This document shows positions 30,114-38,734 of a stretch of 64,000 nt of DNA, piece by piece. Made by a program: the position numbers and the translations under genes. The stretch spans positions 860,749 through 924,748 of the forward strand of contig NZ_RCIP01000001.1 in assembly GCF_004000275.1 (NCBI RefSeq). The letters are read 5' to 3'. The DNA comes from Saccharospirillum alexandrii (lineage in GTDB: Bacteria; Pseudomonadota; Gammaproteobacteria; Pseudomonadales; Natronospirillaceae). The notes beneath the pieces were generated by a model. It was not told the origin of the DNA and did no database searches. It saw only the letters and a list, made by a program, of their open reading frames with translations. Positions within the stretch are counted from its first letter, which is position 1. Every line of letters starts with the position of its first letter.

Positions 30114-30293
30114 ACATTGAAGGACGTGGAACAGAGCAAGACGTGAGACATCAAGGGACGAAAAACAGGAAAGGACGCAGAACATAAGAAGACGCAAAAC
30201 ATAGACTGACGTTCTTTACGTCTTTCAATGTCCTGCGTCCCTTCATGTCTTGCGTCAGTTCATGTCCTGCGTCTGTTCATGTTTTGCGTTCGT
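30106..30293. repeat. Inverted array of 17-bp units, locus 1
   Basis: Seven GACG starts at 30106, 30123, 30140, 30157, 30174, 30191 and 30208 are spaced exactly 17 bases. After a centre (GACGTTCTTTACGTC, 30208-30222), inverted copies CGTC follow at 30219, 30236, 30253, 30270 and, as CGTT, 30287, again exactly 17 apart. Unit consensus read from GACG is GACGCARRACATGAARN. Units vary at about a third of positions but phase is never lost. The array runs to the last base before the fadD stop codon (minus strand) and its other end overlaps the hrpA promoter. The two halves can pair as one long imperfect stem. Same unit as locus 2 at 61243. Confidence 0.9.
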
Positions 30294-31958
30294 TCAGCTT
30301 TCAGCGTCGCGCAATTCGCGGCGCAGCACTTTGCCCACGTTCGTCTTGGGCAGCTCATCCCGGAACACAAACTGCTTAGGCACCTTGTAGCCCGTCAGGC
30401 TTTCACGGCAGAAGTCAGAGAGTTCTTTTTCCTCTACCGGTCCGTTAGTCACCACAAAGACCTTCACTGCCTCGCCTGTTTTCTCGCTGGGAACACCAAC
30501 AGCGGCGCACTCAACCACTTTCGGGTGGCGCGTCAGTACGTCTTCGATTTCGTTCGGGTAAACGTTAAACCCGGAAACGACGATCATGTCTTTCTTGCGA
30601 TCAACGATCTTCAGGTAACCGTCCTGCTGCAACACGGCAATGTCACCGGTTTTCAGAAAGCCATCTTCATCGATGGTCTTGGCAGTGTCGTCCGGGCGGT
30701 TCCAGTAGCCCTTCATGACTTGAGGTCCGCGCACCTGCAGTTCACCCGGTTCGTCGAAGCCTTGCAGCTTGCCATCGTCGTCGGCGATGCGAACTTCGGT
30801 ATTCGGCGCCGGAATGCCAATGGTGCCCAGTTGTTGATGACCCGCTGGGTTAAAGGAGATCACCGGAGACGATTCGGTCATGCCGTAGCCTTCCGAGATC
30901 GGGCAGCCGGTTACTTCTTCCCAGCGCTCAGCGGCCGCACGCGTCAGAGCCATGCCACCGGAGATAGTCAGTTTCAGGGCGCTGAAGTCAACATTCTTGA
31001 AGCCTTCGTTATTCATCAGCGCCACGAACAGGGTGTTCAAACCGGCAAAACCGGTGAACCGTTGCTTGCCCAGCTCCTTGACGAAACCGGGAATGTCACG
31101 CGGGTTCGGAATCAGGACGTTGTGGTTACCGGTCAGCATGATGGTCATGCAATTCACGGTAAAGGCGTAAATGTGGTACAGCGGCAATGGCGCTACAAAG
31201 GTTTCCTGGCCATCTTTCAGCGTCAGCTTGAAGAACTCGTAACACTGCAGCATGTTGGCGATCAGGTTGCGGTTGGTCAGCATCGCGCCCTTGGCCACAC
31301 CGGTGGTGCCCCCGGTGTACTGCAGAATAATGGTGTCATCGTGACCGCTGGCGGCGCGCTTGTAGGTTTTGGAGCTGCCTTTTTTCAAGGCATCGCGGAA
31401 GCTGCCTACCCGGCTGGTGTCGTAGGCCGGCACCATTTTTTTGACCTTCTTCACAACGGTATTGACCAGCACCCGCTTCAGGCCAGGATGCAGGTCGGCA
31501 ATTTCGGTGACGATGATGCGTTGTACAGGGGTTTTTGGCTGAACCCGAATAGCCTGGGCGGCCATGCCAGCGTAAACCACCAGCGCTTTGGCCCCTGAGT
31601 CGTTCATCTGGTGTTCCAGCTCCCGGTCAGTGTACAGCGGGTTGGTGTTAACCACGATCAACCCAGCCCGCAATGCGCCGAAGACCGCTACCGGGTATTG
31701 CAGAATATTGGGCAATTGCACCGCAATGCGGTCGCCCGGTTGCAGGTCGGTCTCGTTCTGAAGGTAGGCGGCAAAGTTGCCCGACAGGCGATCGATGTCG
31801 GCGTAGGTCAGCGTCTGACCCATGCAGGTGTAGGCTGGCTTATCGGCGAATTCCTTGGTTTTCTGGTCGAACAGATCGAGCACTGTGTCGAAGGCTTCCG
31901 GGTCGACCGTGGCTTTCATACCGCCCGGGTATTGGGTATGGGTGTAAACGTCGCTCAT
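30294..31958 (-). CDS. fadD: Long-chain fatty acid-CoA ligase
   Basis: Activates fatty acids to acyl-CoA with ATP at the inner membrane for beta-oxidation. The 554-residue product has the AMP-binding signature YTGGTTGVAKGAML, the second motif GYGMTESSPV, the hinge and DGFLKTGDIAVLQQDGYL, and the C-terminal lysine region KVPKQFVFRDELPKTNVGKV. The frame opens at a GTG (31964), but the ATG at 31958 has AGGAG 5 bases upstream and is chosen. A CAAACGTTTG palindrome upstream suggests control by a PsrA-type fatty-acid repressor. Confidence 0.95.
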   Translation of the reverse strand: MSDVYTHTQYPGGMKATVDPEAFDTVLDLFDQKTKEFADKPAYTCMGQTLTYADIDRLSGNFAAYLQNETDLQPGDRIAVQLPNILQYPVAVFGALRAGLIVVNTNPLYTDRELEHQMNDSGAKALVVYAGMAAQAIRVQPKTPVQRIIVTEIADLHPGLKRVLVNTVVKKVKKMVPAYDTSRVGSFRDALKKGSSKTYKRAASGHDDTIILQYTGGTTGVAKGAMLTNRNLIANMLQCYEFFKLTLKDGQETFVAPLPLYHIYAFTVNCMTIMLTGNHNVLIPNPRDIPGFVKELGKQRFTGFAGLNTLFVALMNNEGFKNVDFSALKLTISGGMALTRAAAERWEEVTGCPISEGYGMTESSPVISFNPAGHQQLGTIGIPAPNTEVRIADDDGKLQGFDEPGELQVRGPQVMKGYWNRPDDTAKTIDEDGFLKTGDIAVLQQDGYLKIVDRKKDMIVVSGFNVYPNEIEDVLTRHPKVVECAAVGVPSEKTGEAVKVFVVTNGPVEEKELSDFCRESLTGYKVPKQFVFRDELPKTNVGKVLRRELRDAES

Positions 31959-32053
31959 GGACACTCCTCTCGTTCTTATTGTCGATCAATGCGTATAGCG
32001 CCTGACTGCATGCCCGCCTGCCTTCAAATACCCTGGCTGACACCGGCTTCATT

Positions 32054-32063
32054 CAAACGTTTG
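32054..32063. promoter_or_regulatory. Candidate PsrA-like operator upstream of fadD
   Basis: A perfect 10-bp palindrome CAAACGTTTG in the context ATTCAAACGTTTGTTTTATT lies 96 bases before the fadD start. PsrA, a TetR-family fatty-acid sensor of pseudomonads and relatives, binds sites built on CAAAC/GTTTG half-sites. The rest of the 238-bp gap 31959-32196 shows no gene. Confidence 0.45.
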
Positions 32064-32196
32064 TTTTATTTGCTGGGCCGATTGTCTCTTTTTTACCGAG
32101 CAGAATTCAACTCTTTAATGAATAGAGCGCACAGTAAACCGGCTATCTGTGAGTAAATAGCCCAAACCGATGTTCAAATAGCGAAAGTCTCGTCAG

Positions 32197-34485
32197 TTAG
32201 CGCTTAGCGGGGTCGTCTTCGGCGTCGTCGAATGGGTTGTCCTTGAACGGATCGTCCTCGTCGAGATTTAAATTCTCAAGATCGGAGAGGCCATCCTCCA
32301 GGTTACTGATGTCGAAGAGGTCATCGTCTTCACCGGCATCGAGGTCATCGAGCGGATCGGGTTCGCTGTCCAGTTCACCCCAGACATCTTCATCCAGCGA
32401 CCGGGTGTCGAGGCTGTCTTCCATACTGACGCGCGGGGCTTCGGTGCGTTCCGGCGGTGAGGGTTCAGTCTCATTGTTGTCGAACACGTCGTCGATTACG
32501 GGCGCATCCTGATCCTCGGCCTCGGTGTTCGGGGCCTGGTCGATACCCTGATCCATACTGGCATCATCGAGATCAGCGGTCAGTTCCAGACCATCCAGAT
32601 CGCCCATGGCAACATCGGCCATGCCCCGGTCTTCGGCCAGCAAGTCTTCCGCTTCCCCCTTGCTGCGCTGGTCGAGCCGACGGTAAACCAGAAAGAAAGC
32701 GCCCAATATCAGCAGCCCTGGCAGGCTGAGCAACGCATAGCGTAGCCAGGGAAAGGGCTCTGCCGGCTCCTGGGTCTCAGCCATGGGATCGGTTTGCGCG
32801 TTGTCGGTCGCAACCGGCGTTTGTACGCTCAATTCTTCGAACTCAGGCATGGGTTCTTTAATGAAAGCCGCGTCGGTTTCTGGCTCGGCCATCGCCACCG
32901 GCTCGCCGGGAAGGGCCTCGGGGTTCAGAATACGGGGCCAGTCTGCAGGCAGTGGCAGTGTGAGCTCTATTGGTGCGACGCTGAATTGAGAGACGCGCCG
33001 GGCATTAACGTCGGCGTCGCCCGCCAGGCTCAGCTGGTAGTTACCGTCTGGCAGGTCGGCTGGCAAATTGACAAAAAAGTAGCCGCTAGCGTGCGTTTGA
33101 AAGCCTTGCTCGCGTCTCACCGGACCTTCAATCAATGCTTGCAGATCGACCCGTTCAAACACCAGACCGCGGTCGGCCGGGTACAGGCGCCATTGAATGC
33201 CCTGATCCGTCACTAGTAGCTCAGACAGCAAGGCCGGTCGGTTTACCACCGTTTTTCGAATCTGGCGCTGAAAAGTGCCGCCATCGAGCGTCACTTCCAG
33301 TTCAATGTCTGCATCACCGTAGGTATTGGGAACCTGGGCCCGAAGCTGCCGGCCATCCCACCGCAGACCATCAACCTGGCTGCCATTAATGCGTAACACT
33401 GGGGTCATGACGTCAATCAGCGCGTCGGGCACCACGTCACCCGAGGCGTCAGCTACGCCCAGTTCCAGTATCAGCGGCTGGTCTTGAAGCACCACCGAAC
33501 CGGTTGGTTGAGTCCAGTACAGATTAACGTCGGAGATCACCTGAATGCGACTGTCATCGTTGATGTCGCCCAGTACTTCCCAGCGACCGGTCGCGGGGTT
33601 GTCGATACTGATCAGGGTATAACCCTGCCCGGCTTGCCAGCGTTGTGAGCCTGGAGAGGCAACCGAATTCAAGGTGCCGTCAGGCTGACGCAACTCGACC
33701 TCACCCGCATCGTGCATGACCAGCGCGGTCAGTTCAGTGACCTGGTCGTCGACGCTAAACCCGCGACCATCAAAGGGCAGTTCATTGCCCGGGCGAACCG
33801 AGTTCAAAACCCGCACGATAAAAGACTGCATCTCTGCCGGCTGTCGAACTTCGGCAAATACACCGCCGGTCTGACTCGCCATTTGTTCCAATAAGCCCGC
33901 ATCAGCAGCACCACCCAGCGCCAGAGTATGAATGCGGGCACCGGCGGCGGCAAAACGGGGAATAACGGTATCGAGAATCCGGTCGCGTTCGACCCGGTTC
34001 ACATCGGTATTTGGGGCGATATCAACCTGGCCGTCGGTGATCAGAATAACGTCGGTCGGCGGGCTATAGGTTGAGAAACCAAAGTCGTAGGCGGCATCGT
34101 CGAGGGCGGCGCCGAGGTTGGTACGCTGGGCGATAGCGCGCAAATCAGCTACCCGGGCACGGGCACTGACGCGCCAGTCATTCGTCACCGGGTCGTGAGG
34201 TACCAGCAGGTTAACGAAGCGTCCGAAACTCCAGATTCCTGCGGTCGCCTCATTGGGAATGGCATCGATCAGCAAGTTAATTGCCGGTGTCCGGCGATTC
34301 TGGGGGTCGGTGTCGCGCATGCTGCCGGAAATATCAATCAGAATGCGCACGTCGCTGGCGGTCGATTGAGGTGGGGTTTCTGCCTGTGTGGGCACGAGCG
34401 AGCCCAGCACCAACCCCAAAAGCACACCTAATACCCGCATAGCGAGTGGGCGTGGCCGACCTGACTGTCCCAGCATAGCTGTCAT
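32197..34485 (-). CDS. VWA-domain membrane protein with acidic cytoplasmic tail (TIGR03503-like)
   Basis: A 762-residue protein with a signal peptide (VLGVLLGLVLGSLVPTQA) and a von Willebrand factor A domain (about 45-245) with an intact metal site: DISGS at 51-55, the threonine in RTNLGAAL and LITDGQ. The middle (ELRQPDGTLNSVASPGSQRW, then GYTLISIDNPATGRWEVLGD) resembles the TIGR03503 family of marine gammaproteobacteria. One transmembrane helix (YALLSLPGLLILGAFFLVY, about 585-603) is followed by a very acidic tail rich in Asp/Glu. The VWA domain should be periplasmic. Function unknown. An alternative ATG 15 codons downstream would also give a signal peptide. Confidence 0.78.
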   Translation of the reverse strand: MTAMLGQSGRPRPLAMRVLGVLLGLVLGSLVPTQAETPPQSTASDVRILIDISGSMRDTDPQNRRTPAINLLIDAIPNEATAGIWSFGRFVNLLVPHDPVTNDWRVSARARVADLRAIAQRTNLGAALDDAAYDFGFSTYSPPTDVILITDGQVDIAPNTDVNRVERDRILDTVIPRFAAAGARIHTLALGGAADAGLLEQMASQTGGVFAEVRQPAEMQSFIVRVLNSVRPGNELPFDGRGFSVDDQVTELTALVMHDAGEVELRQPDGTLNSVASPGSQRWQAGQGYTLISIDNPATGRWEVLGDINDDSRIQVISDVNLYWTQPTGSVVLQDQPLILELGVADASGDVVPDALIDVMTPVLRINGSQVDGLRWDGRQLRAQVPNTYGDADIELEVTLDGGTFQRQIRKTVVNRPALLSELLVTDQGIQWRLYPADRGLVFERVDLQALIEGPVRREQGFQTHASGYFFVNLPADLPDGNYQLSLAGDADVNARRVSQFSVAPIELTLPLPADWPRILNPEALPGEPVAMAEPETDAAFIKEPMPEFEELSVQTPVATDNAQTDPMAETQEPAEPFPWLRYALLSLPGLLILGAFFLVYRRLDQRSKGEAEDLLAEDRGMADVAMGDLDGLELTADLDDASMDQGIDQAPNTEAEDQDAPVIDDVFDNNETEPSPPERTEAPRVSMEDSLDTRSLDEDVWGELDSEPDPLDDLDAGEDDDLFDISNLEDGLSDLENLNLDEDDPFKDNPFDDAEDDPAKR

Positions 34486-34598
34486 CCAAAGATTCCCATG
34501 GCTATATCATCGGCGACTTGTTGCCGTTCTTTACCGGTCAGTCGCCTACGATCGTTGTATTACAGCGGCTGTGCAATCAACGGGCCATTGGCAGGCTA

Positions 34599-35264
34599 TC
34601 ACCCCATTCTGGCCAGCATGCGACGGCCCGCTTCGGTGATGTGCCAGCGAATGCCGTGCTTGCCCATGATGCGACCGGCCAGATTGCGGGCAACCATAAT
34701 ATCGAGGGTTTTGACCATGGTCGCTTCAGTGGCATCGGTTTCGTCGCACAGGCCCTGCAACGAGCGGAAAATATAGCGGCCGTTACCCAGAGTTTTCAGC
34801 ACTTGCGCCGTGGTGACATCCAGTTCTTCATCGGGCGTCAGCGCTTCGGCCGGTACCGGCTGATCGTCTTCGGTTTCGGCTTCGATTAACGGCTTGATTT
34901 CAGCCTGAACCAGGTAAAGCTCGTGCATGACCCGGTCGGCTTGCTGCCGCGCGGTTCTGGCTTCGGCCAGAATCTTGTCGGACACGCTGGTCACCACAAA
35001 ACGGCTGGCAATGGCCGCTATTAAACAAAAGCCGGTGAAAATCAGAAAGCGGCTCGAATCTTCCTGGCTTTGGGCGATGAGATCACTGTTGACCAGCGCC
35101 AGCACCACCGGCACCAGAAAGGCCGCCCCGATACCCACGACCAGACTGCGTGGCAGGCTGGTCGTATCCGGATCGTACTGGGACAACATGTAATAATTGA
35201 CCAAGCCACCAAAAACGCCCGACATCAGCATTACGGCGATCAGAACGAAAATATGAAGGGCCAT
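34599..35264 (-). CDS. Three-helix membrane protein with C-terminal winged-helix-like domain
   Basis: A 221-residue protein. Three membrane segments lie in the first 100 residues (IFVLIAVMLMSGVFGGLVNY, VVGIGAAFLVPVVLALVN and FLIFTGFCLIAAIASRFVV). A helical linker follows (about 100-140), then a C-terminal region (about 150-221: TAQVLKTLGNGRYIFRSLQG, ending HGIRWHITEAGRRMLARMG) that reads like a winged helix. The membrane part resembles the YEATS-associated three-TM domain, a tentative match. It could be a membrane-tethered DNA-binding or signalling protein; partner unknown. Confidence 0.65.
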   Translation of the reverse strand: MALHIFVLIAVMLMSGVFGGLVNYYMLSQYDPDTTSLPRSLVVGIGAAFLVPVVLALVNSDLIAQSQEDSSRFLIFTGFCLIAAIASRFVVTSVSDKILAEARTARQQADRVMHELYLVQAEIKPLIEAETEDDQPVPAEALTPDEELDVTTAQVLKTLGNGRYIFRSLQGLCDETDATEATMVKTLDIMVARNLAGRIMGKHGIRWHITEAGRRMLARMG

Positions 35265-35424
35265 GCCTACTCCTTACCACCACAACGGGTATTGATAATG
35301 TGACTCCCCTGCCCGGCACTATCGGCACGGGCGGCGGGATCATGAATCTGTGAATGCCCGCGACCGGAACCGGAAACAGTCAAACGGCGTGTAGATATAC
35401 CAGACCTGACGGTCTTTTTACACT

Positions 35425-35793
35425 TTAACCGGCTTCCCGGGCGGTCTCATCGGCCTGTTTCATGCTGCGCAGTCGTAATACGATGCCCAGAATCACGATC
35501 ACCAGCGTACCCACCACCATGGCCTGCAACATGGGCATCAGAATCGCCAGGCTGGCGTCCAGACCCACGTCCATAAAATCGAACGCGGCAACGATGATCG
35601 CGGGCGCATAATAGGGCTCAGGTTCGGTGCCCTGCCAGGGGGTGAGTACCACGCAGAAGTAGATCCAGGTGATCCACCAGCGCAACGGGCGCCAGGGCAG
35701 AAACCGGCCAATTCGCCACACGACCAGCCAGAAGCCAATCACACCCAGGCCGTAGGCAACGGCAGCCGTCCAGTAGATGTCTTGATAAATCAT
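35425..35793 (-). CDS. Small integral membrane protein of unknown function
   Basis: A 122-residue protein with three predicted helices: WTAAVAYGLGVIGFWLVVW, WWITWIYFCVVLTPW and AILMPMLQAMVVGTLVIVIL, ending in a charged tail (RLRSMKQADETAREAG). The open frame reaches 35979, but that stretch is the antisense of the YcgN gene's end and has no membrane character, so MIYQDIYWTAAVAYG from the ATG at 35793 is chosen. It lies 28 bases after ycgN in the same direction. I do not recognise the family. Confidence 0.7.
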   Translation of the reverse strand: MIYQDIYWTAAVAYGLGVIGFWLVVWRIGRFLPWRPLRWWITWIYFCVVLTPWQGTEPEPYYAPAIIVAAFDFMDVGLDASLAILMPMLQAMVVGTLVIVILGIVLRLRSMKQADETAREAG

Positions 35794-35821
35794 GGGTAAT
35801 TTGAATTCCAAAAAAACGGTG

Positions 35822-36262
35822 TTAGACGTTATCGATGATGTAATCTTCCCAGTCTTCTTCCGGCACTTCATTGTCCCGTACCGGGTCAAGGTGAAGCACC
35901 GAGGCGTCGACCGCATGAATTCGCTGGCTGTCGTGCGCGCGCAGCGGGTGCCATTCCGGCAAGTCTTCGCCTTCGGCAATCAGCCGGTAGGCGCAGGTGC
36001 TGGGTAGCCAGAAAAACTGGTCGACGTCTTCCGGTTTCAGCCAGACGCAGTTGGGTACTTTCTGTTGCCGTTCCTGATAGACCGTACAACGACAACTGTC
36101 GGACAGATACTGGCATACCACGCGGGTATAGAACACTTCCCCGCTGTCTTCATCTTCGAGTTTTTGCAGGCAGCACTTGCCACAGCCGTCGCAGAGTGAC
36201 TCCCACTCCTCGGTCGTCATCTGCGACAGCGTCTTGCGTTTCCAGAAGGGTTGAGCAGCCAT
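35822..36262 (-). CDS. ycgN: YcgN family cysteine-cluster protein (UPF0260)
   Basis: A 146-residue cytoplasmic protein with the family motif CDGCGKCCLQKLEDED and further conserved cysteines in VVCQYLSDSCRCTVY and NCVW, likely a metal or iron-sulfur site. Typical ending (PEEDWEDYIIDNV). Function unknown. It overlaps the ycgL stop by one base, in the usual rnd-ycgL-ycgN order. Confidence 0.93.
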   Translation of the reverse strand: MAAQPFWKRKTLSQMTTEEWESLCDGCGKCCLQKLEDEDSGEVFYTRVVCQYLSDSCRCTVYQERQQKVPNCVWLKPEDVDQFFWLPSTCAYRLIAEGEDLPEWHPLRAHDSQRIHAVDASVLHLDPVRDNEVPEEDWEDYIIDNV

Positions 36263-36570
36263 CAGCGAGGGTGCACCGGGGTCGTGGGTTCACGGTACAG
36301 GTCGAGCATGCCCTCTTCCCGCGGCGGTGGCATTTGCAGGTAGTAGCCCTGCTCGACGATCTTCGCCATGACTTTATCGACCTCTACCCGGGCCAGCGTG
36401 CGAGCCGGTGTCAGCAACAAATCCATCACCGGGATGGGGGTGCCAAAGCGCTCGCGCAGTGGCTCCGGTACCCGGGCCAGCCCTTCGTGACGGGATACAT
36501 AGAGGTACATATCCTGACGCGCCGAAGAGCGGTAAATACTGGCCAGTACCCGGTCAGTCGTTGGCTTCAC
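36262..36570 (-). CDS. ycgL: YcgL domain protein
   Basis: A 102-residue YcgL-family protein: SIYRSSARQDMYLYVSRHEG, ARVPEPLRERFGTPIPVMDL and a C-terminal MAKIVEQGYYLQMPPP. The family has a solved fold but no established function. Start is GTG at 36570, inside the last 17 bases of rnd, so it is coupled to rnd. Confidence 0.92.
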   Translation of the reverse strand: MKPTTDRVLASIYRSSARQDMYLYVSRHEGLARVPEPLRERFGTPIPVMDLLLTPARTLARVEVDKVMAKIVEQGYYLQMPPPREEGMLDLYREPTTPVHPR

Positions 36571-37693
36571 GGTGATGCTCCTCCAGCAGACGGGTCAGCG
36601 GATCGACCAGTAACGGCTTGCGCCAGCCGGTCATCATTTCCGGCCACTCGTAGTCGCCGGTGTAACAGCCGCTTCTGACCAGTTGTTCCAGCGGTTTGCG
36701 CCGGGCCAGCACTTCGGCCGGTACGTCGGTTTCCCGGGCCAGATCAGCGATCAGGTCCTTGACCGATTTGTACAGGGCAGCCTGGTCGGCTGGTAACGGC
36801 CCGGCCAGTCGCTCGGGCCAGAACTCCCGACTGGCTTCGTTACAGCGGCGCACGATATCGACCACGGCATCGGCATAGAGGCGAACCTTGCGCGGGTGCA
36901 GGCCTTTCAGGCCAGCCACGACGCTGCGCTGGGTCGGCATGGCCTGGGCGATCTGGATGATTTCGGCGTCCGACAAAATGCGCGAGCGGTTCACATCCTG
37001 CTCCCGAGCCTGTTGCTCGCGCCACTGTGACAGCTGTTGCAGGCAGTACAAACGGGTTCCCTTGAGCTTCCAGGCACCGCGCAATTTCAGGTAATACTGT
37101 TCAGGGCTCGGCGGAAAGCTGTCGAGTGCCGCCCGTTGGCTGTCTTCCAGCACCCAGTCAAAGCGGTTCATTTCCCGCAGCCGGGGCGCGAATCGCTCAT
37201 AAAGCTGTTCCAGCCAGAACACATCGGCGGCGGCATACTGGCATTGTTCTTCAGCCAGCGGGCGTAACAACCAGTTGGAACGGGTCGCGTCTTTGGGCAG
37301 GCTTTCGCCGAGTTCCGCTTCAACGGCCCGGGCAAAACCCATCTGCAAATCGTTGCCCAGCAAGGCCGCGGCGATCTGAGTATCAAACACGGGTGCCACC
37401 TGGGCACCCGTGCCATTGAACAGAACTTCGGCGTCTTCCGACAGCGAATGAAACACCTTGATAATGCCCGGGTCTTCCAGCACGGCTGCAAACACCTGCC
37501 AGTCGCTGATCGCCAACGGGTCGATCAGCCAGACCTCGCCTTCCAGCCCGACCTGAATCAGACCCAGTTTGGCAAAAAAGGTCTCAGTGCGGACAAATTC
37601 GGTATCCATTGCCAGTACCGGAGCGGCTTTCCAGCGCTGGCAGGCAAGGCGCAGCGCGTCGTTATCGCCCACCCAGTGGTAGTGTTCAATCAT
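36554..37693 (-). CDS. rnd: Ribonuclease D
   Basis: A 3'-5' exoribonuclease of the DEDD family that trims tRNA and other small RNA precursors. The 379-residue product has the DEDD motifs AMDTEFVR (Exo I), KVFHSLSEDAEVLF (Exo II) and QYAAADVFWLEQLYERF (Exo III), and an HRDC domain (around DVNRSRILSDAEIIQIAQAM). The open frame runs to 37789, but E. coli-like RNase D begins close to MIEHYHWVGDNDALRLAC, so the ATG at 37693 is chosen; it overlaps the recR end by 8 bases. Confidence 0.93.
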   Translation of the reverse strand: MIEHYHWVGDNDALRLACQRWKAAPVLAMDTEFVRTETFFAKLGLIQVGLEGEVWLIDPLAISDWQVFAAVLEDPGIIKVFHSLSEDAEVLFNGTGAQVAPVFDTQIAAALLGNDLQMGFARAVEAELGESLPKDATRSNWLLRPLAEEQCQYAAADVFWLEQLYERFAPRLREMNRFDWVLEDSQRAALDSFPPSPEQYYLKLRGAWKLKGTRLYCLQQLSQWREQQAREQDVNRSRILSDAEIIQIAQAMPTQRSVVAGLKGLHPRKVRLYADAVVDIVRRCNEASREFWPERLAGPLPADQAALYKSVKDLIADLARETDVPAEVLARRKPLEQLVRSGCYTGDYEWPEMMTGWRKPLLVDPLTRLLEEHHREAND

Positions 37694-38297
37694 GTTCAAA
37701 ACCCAGTGGTTTGCGATCTTGCAGAGCCTGCGACAGGCTGTGGCTATCGATGCGGCCAAATTCCGACCCGACCGGGATGCCCCGGGCAATCCGGGAGACC
37801 ACCACCTTCAGCGGTTGCAGCTGTTCCGTCAGGTAGTGCGCGGTGGCTTCCCCTTCCATAGAAGCGTTGGTCGCCAGGATTACTTCTTCAATAACGCCGC
37901 TTTTCACACGCTCGAGCAGCAGAGGCACGCCCAGTTCGTCCGGGCCAATGCCATCGATGGGCGACAGGTGGCCCTGCAATACAAAGTAGTCACCCAAATA
38001 GCCGCCAGACACCTCAATGGCTTCGCGATCCTGTGGGGTTTCAACCACGCACAGGCGGCTGTGGTCGCGGTCGTCACTCTGGCACAGATCACAGACCGCC
38101 TGCTCGGTCAGCACCCGGCATTGGGCACAGTGCATCACGCCATCGAGCGCGCGCTGCAGTGCCTGCGACAGCATCTGACCGCCCTCGCGGTCACGCTCCA
38201 GCAGATGCAGCGTCATGCGCTCGGCCGAGCGTGAACCCACGCCGGGCAATACCTGCAGGGCTTCCATCAATTGCTCTGTAAGCGGGCTGTATGCCAT
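37686..38297 (-). CDS. recR: Recombination protein RecR
   Basis: RecR acts with RecO and RecF to load RecA on gapped DNA. The 203-residue product has the helix-hairpin-helix (QVLPGVGSRSAERMTLHLL), the four-cysteine zinc finger (CAQCRVLTEQAVCDLC) and the Toprim domain (LCVVETPQDREAIE, then EVILATNASMEGEATAHYL). Full length. Order recR-ybaB-dnaX is conserved in most gammaproteobacteria. Confidence 0.97.
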   Translation of the reverse strand: MAYSPLTEQLMEALQVLPGVGSRSAERMTLHLLERDREGGQMLSQALQRALDGVMHCAQCRVLTEQAVCDLCQSDDRDHSRLCVVETPQDREAIEVSGGYLGDYFVLQGHLSPIDGIGPDELGVPLLLERVKSGVIEEVILATNASMEGEATAHYLTEQLQPLKVVVSRIARGIPVGSEFGRIDSHSLSQALQDRKPLGFEHD

Positions 38298-38312
38298 GCC
38301 AGACCTCGTTCG

Positions 38313-38639
38313 TCAGAACGGCATTTTAAAGCCGGGGGGCAACTGCATACCGGCCGTGGCCGACGACATTTTTTCCTGGCTCAGGGCTTCCACTTTGCGC
38401 ACGGCATCGTTCACGGCGGCGGCCAGCAGGTCTTCGAGCAGCTCTTTGTCTTCCTGCATCACGGATTCGTCCAGCGATACCTGCTTTACATCGTGCCGGC
38501 CGTTCATGGTGACTTTAACCAGGCCAGCGCCCGATTCGCCCGTCACTTCAGCGCGCGCCACTTCTTCCTGCATGCGCTTCATGTCTTCCTGCATCTTCTG
38601 GGCCTGTTTCATCAGGTTTCCCATGCCACCTTTCATCAT
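38313..38639 (-). CDS. ybaB: YbaB/EbfC nucleoid-associated protein
   Basis: A 108-residue dimeric DNA-binding protein. It shows the family pattern [20 protein letters not shown], a central [19 protein letters not shown] and a C-terminal [20 protein letters not shown]. Lies between dnaX (95 bases upstream) and recR (15 bases downstream). A second ATG immediately follows the first. Confidence 0.96.
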   Translation of the reverse strand: MMKGGMGNLMKQAQKMQEDMKRMQEEVARAEVTGESGAGLVKVTMNGRHDVKQVSLDESVMQEDKELLEDLLAAAVNDAVRKVEALSQEKMSSATAGMQLPPGFKMPF

Positions 38640-38734
38640 CGCTCAAGGCTCCTGTTATCGGTGTTACTGACCATTGCAACTGGCTTGTTACTGATCGTGG
38701 ATTCGGTTTTCGGTCTTACTGCCCAGTGGGTGTT

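Noticed and set aside
30106-30293. CRISPR array
   Set aside because: Units are 17 bp with no separate repeat and spacer, the halves are inverted, and there are no cas genes. The same holds for 61243-61404 and for the 7-bp array at 45578.
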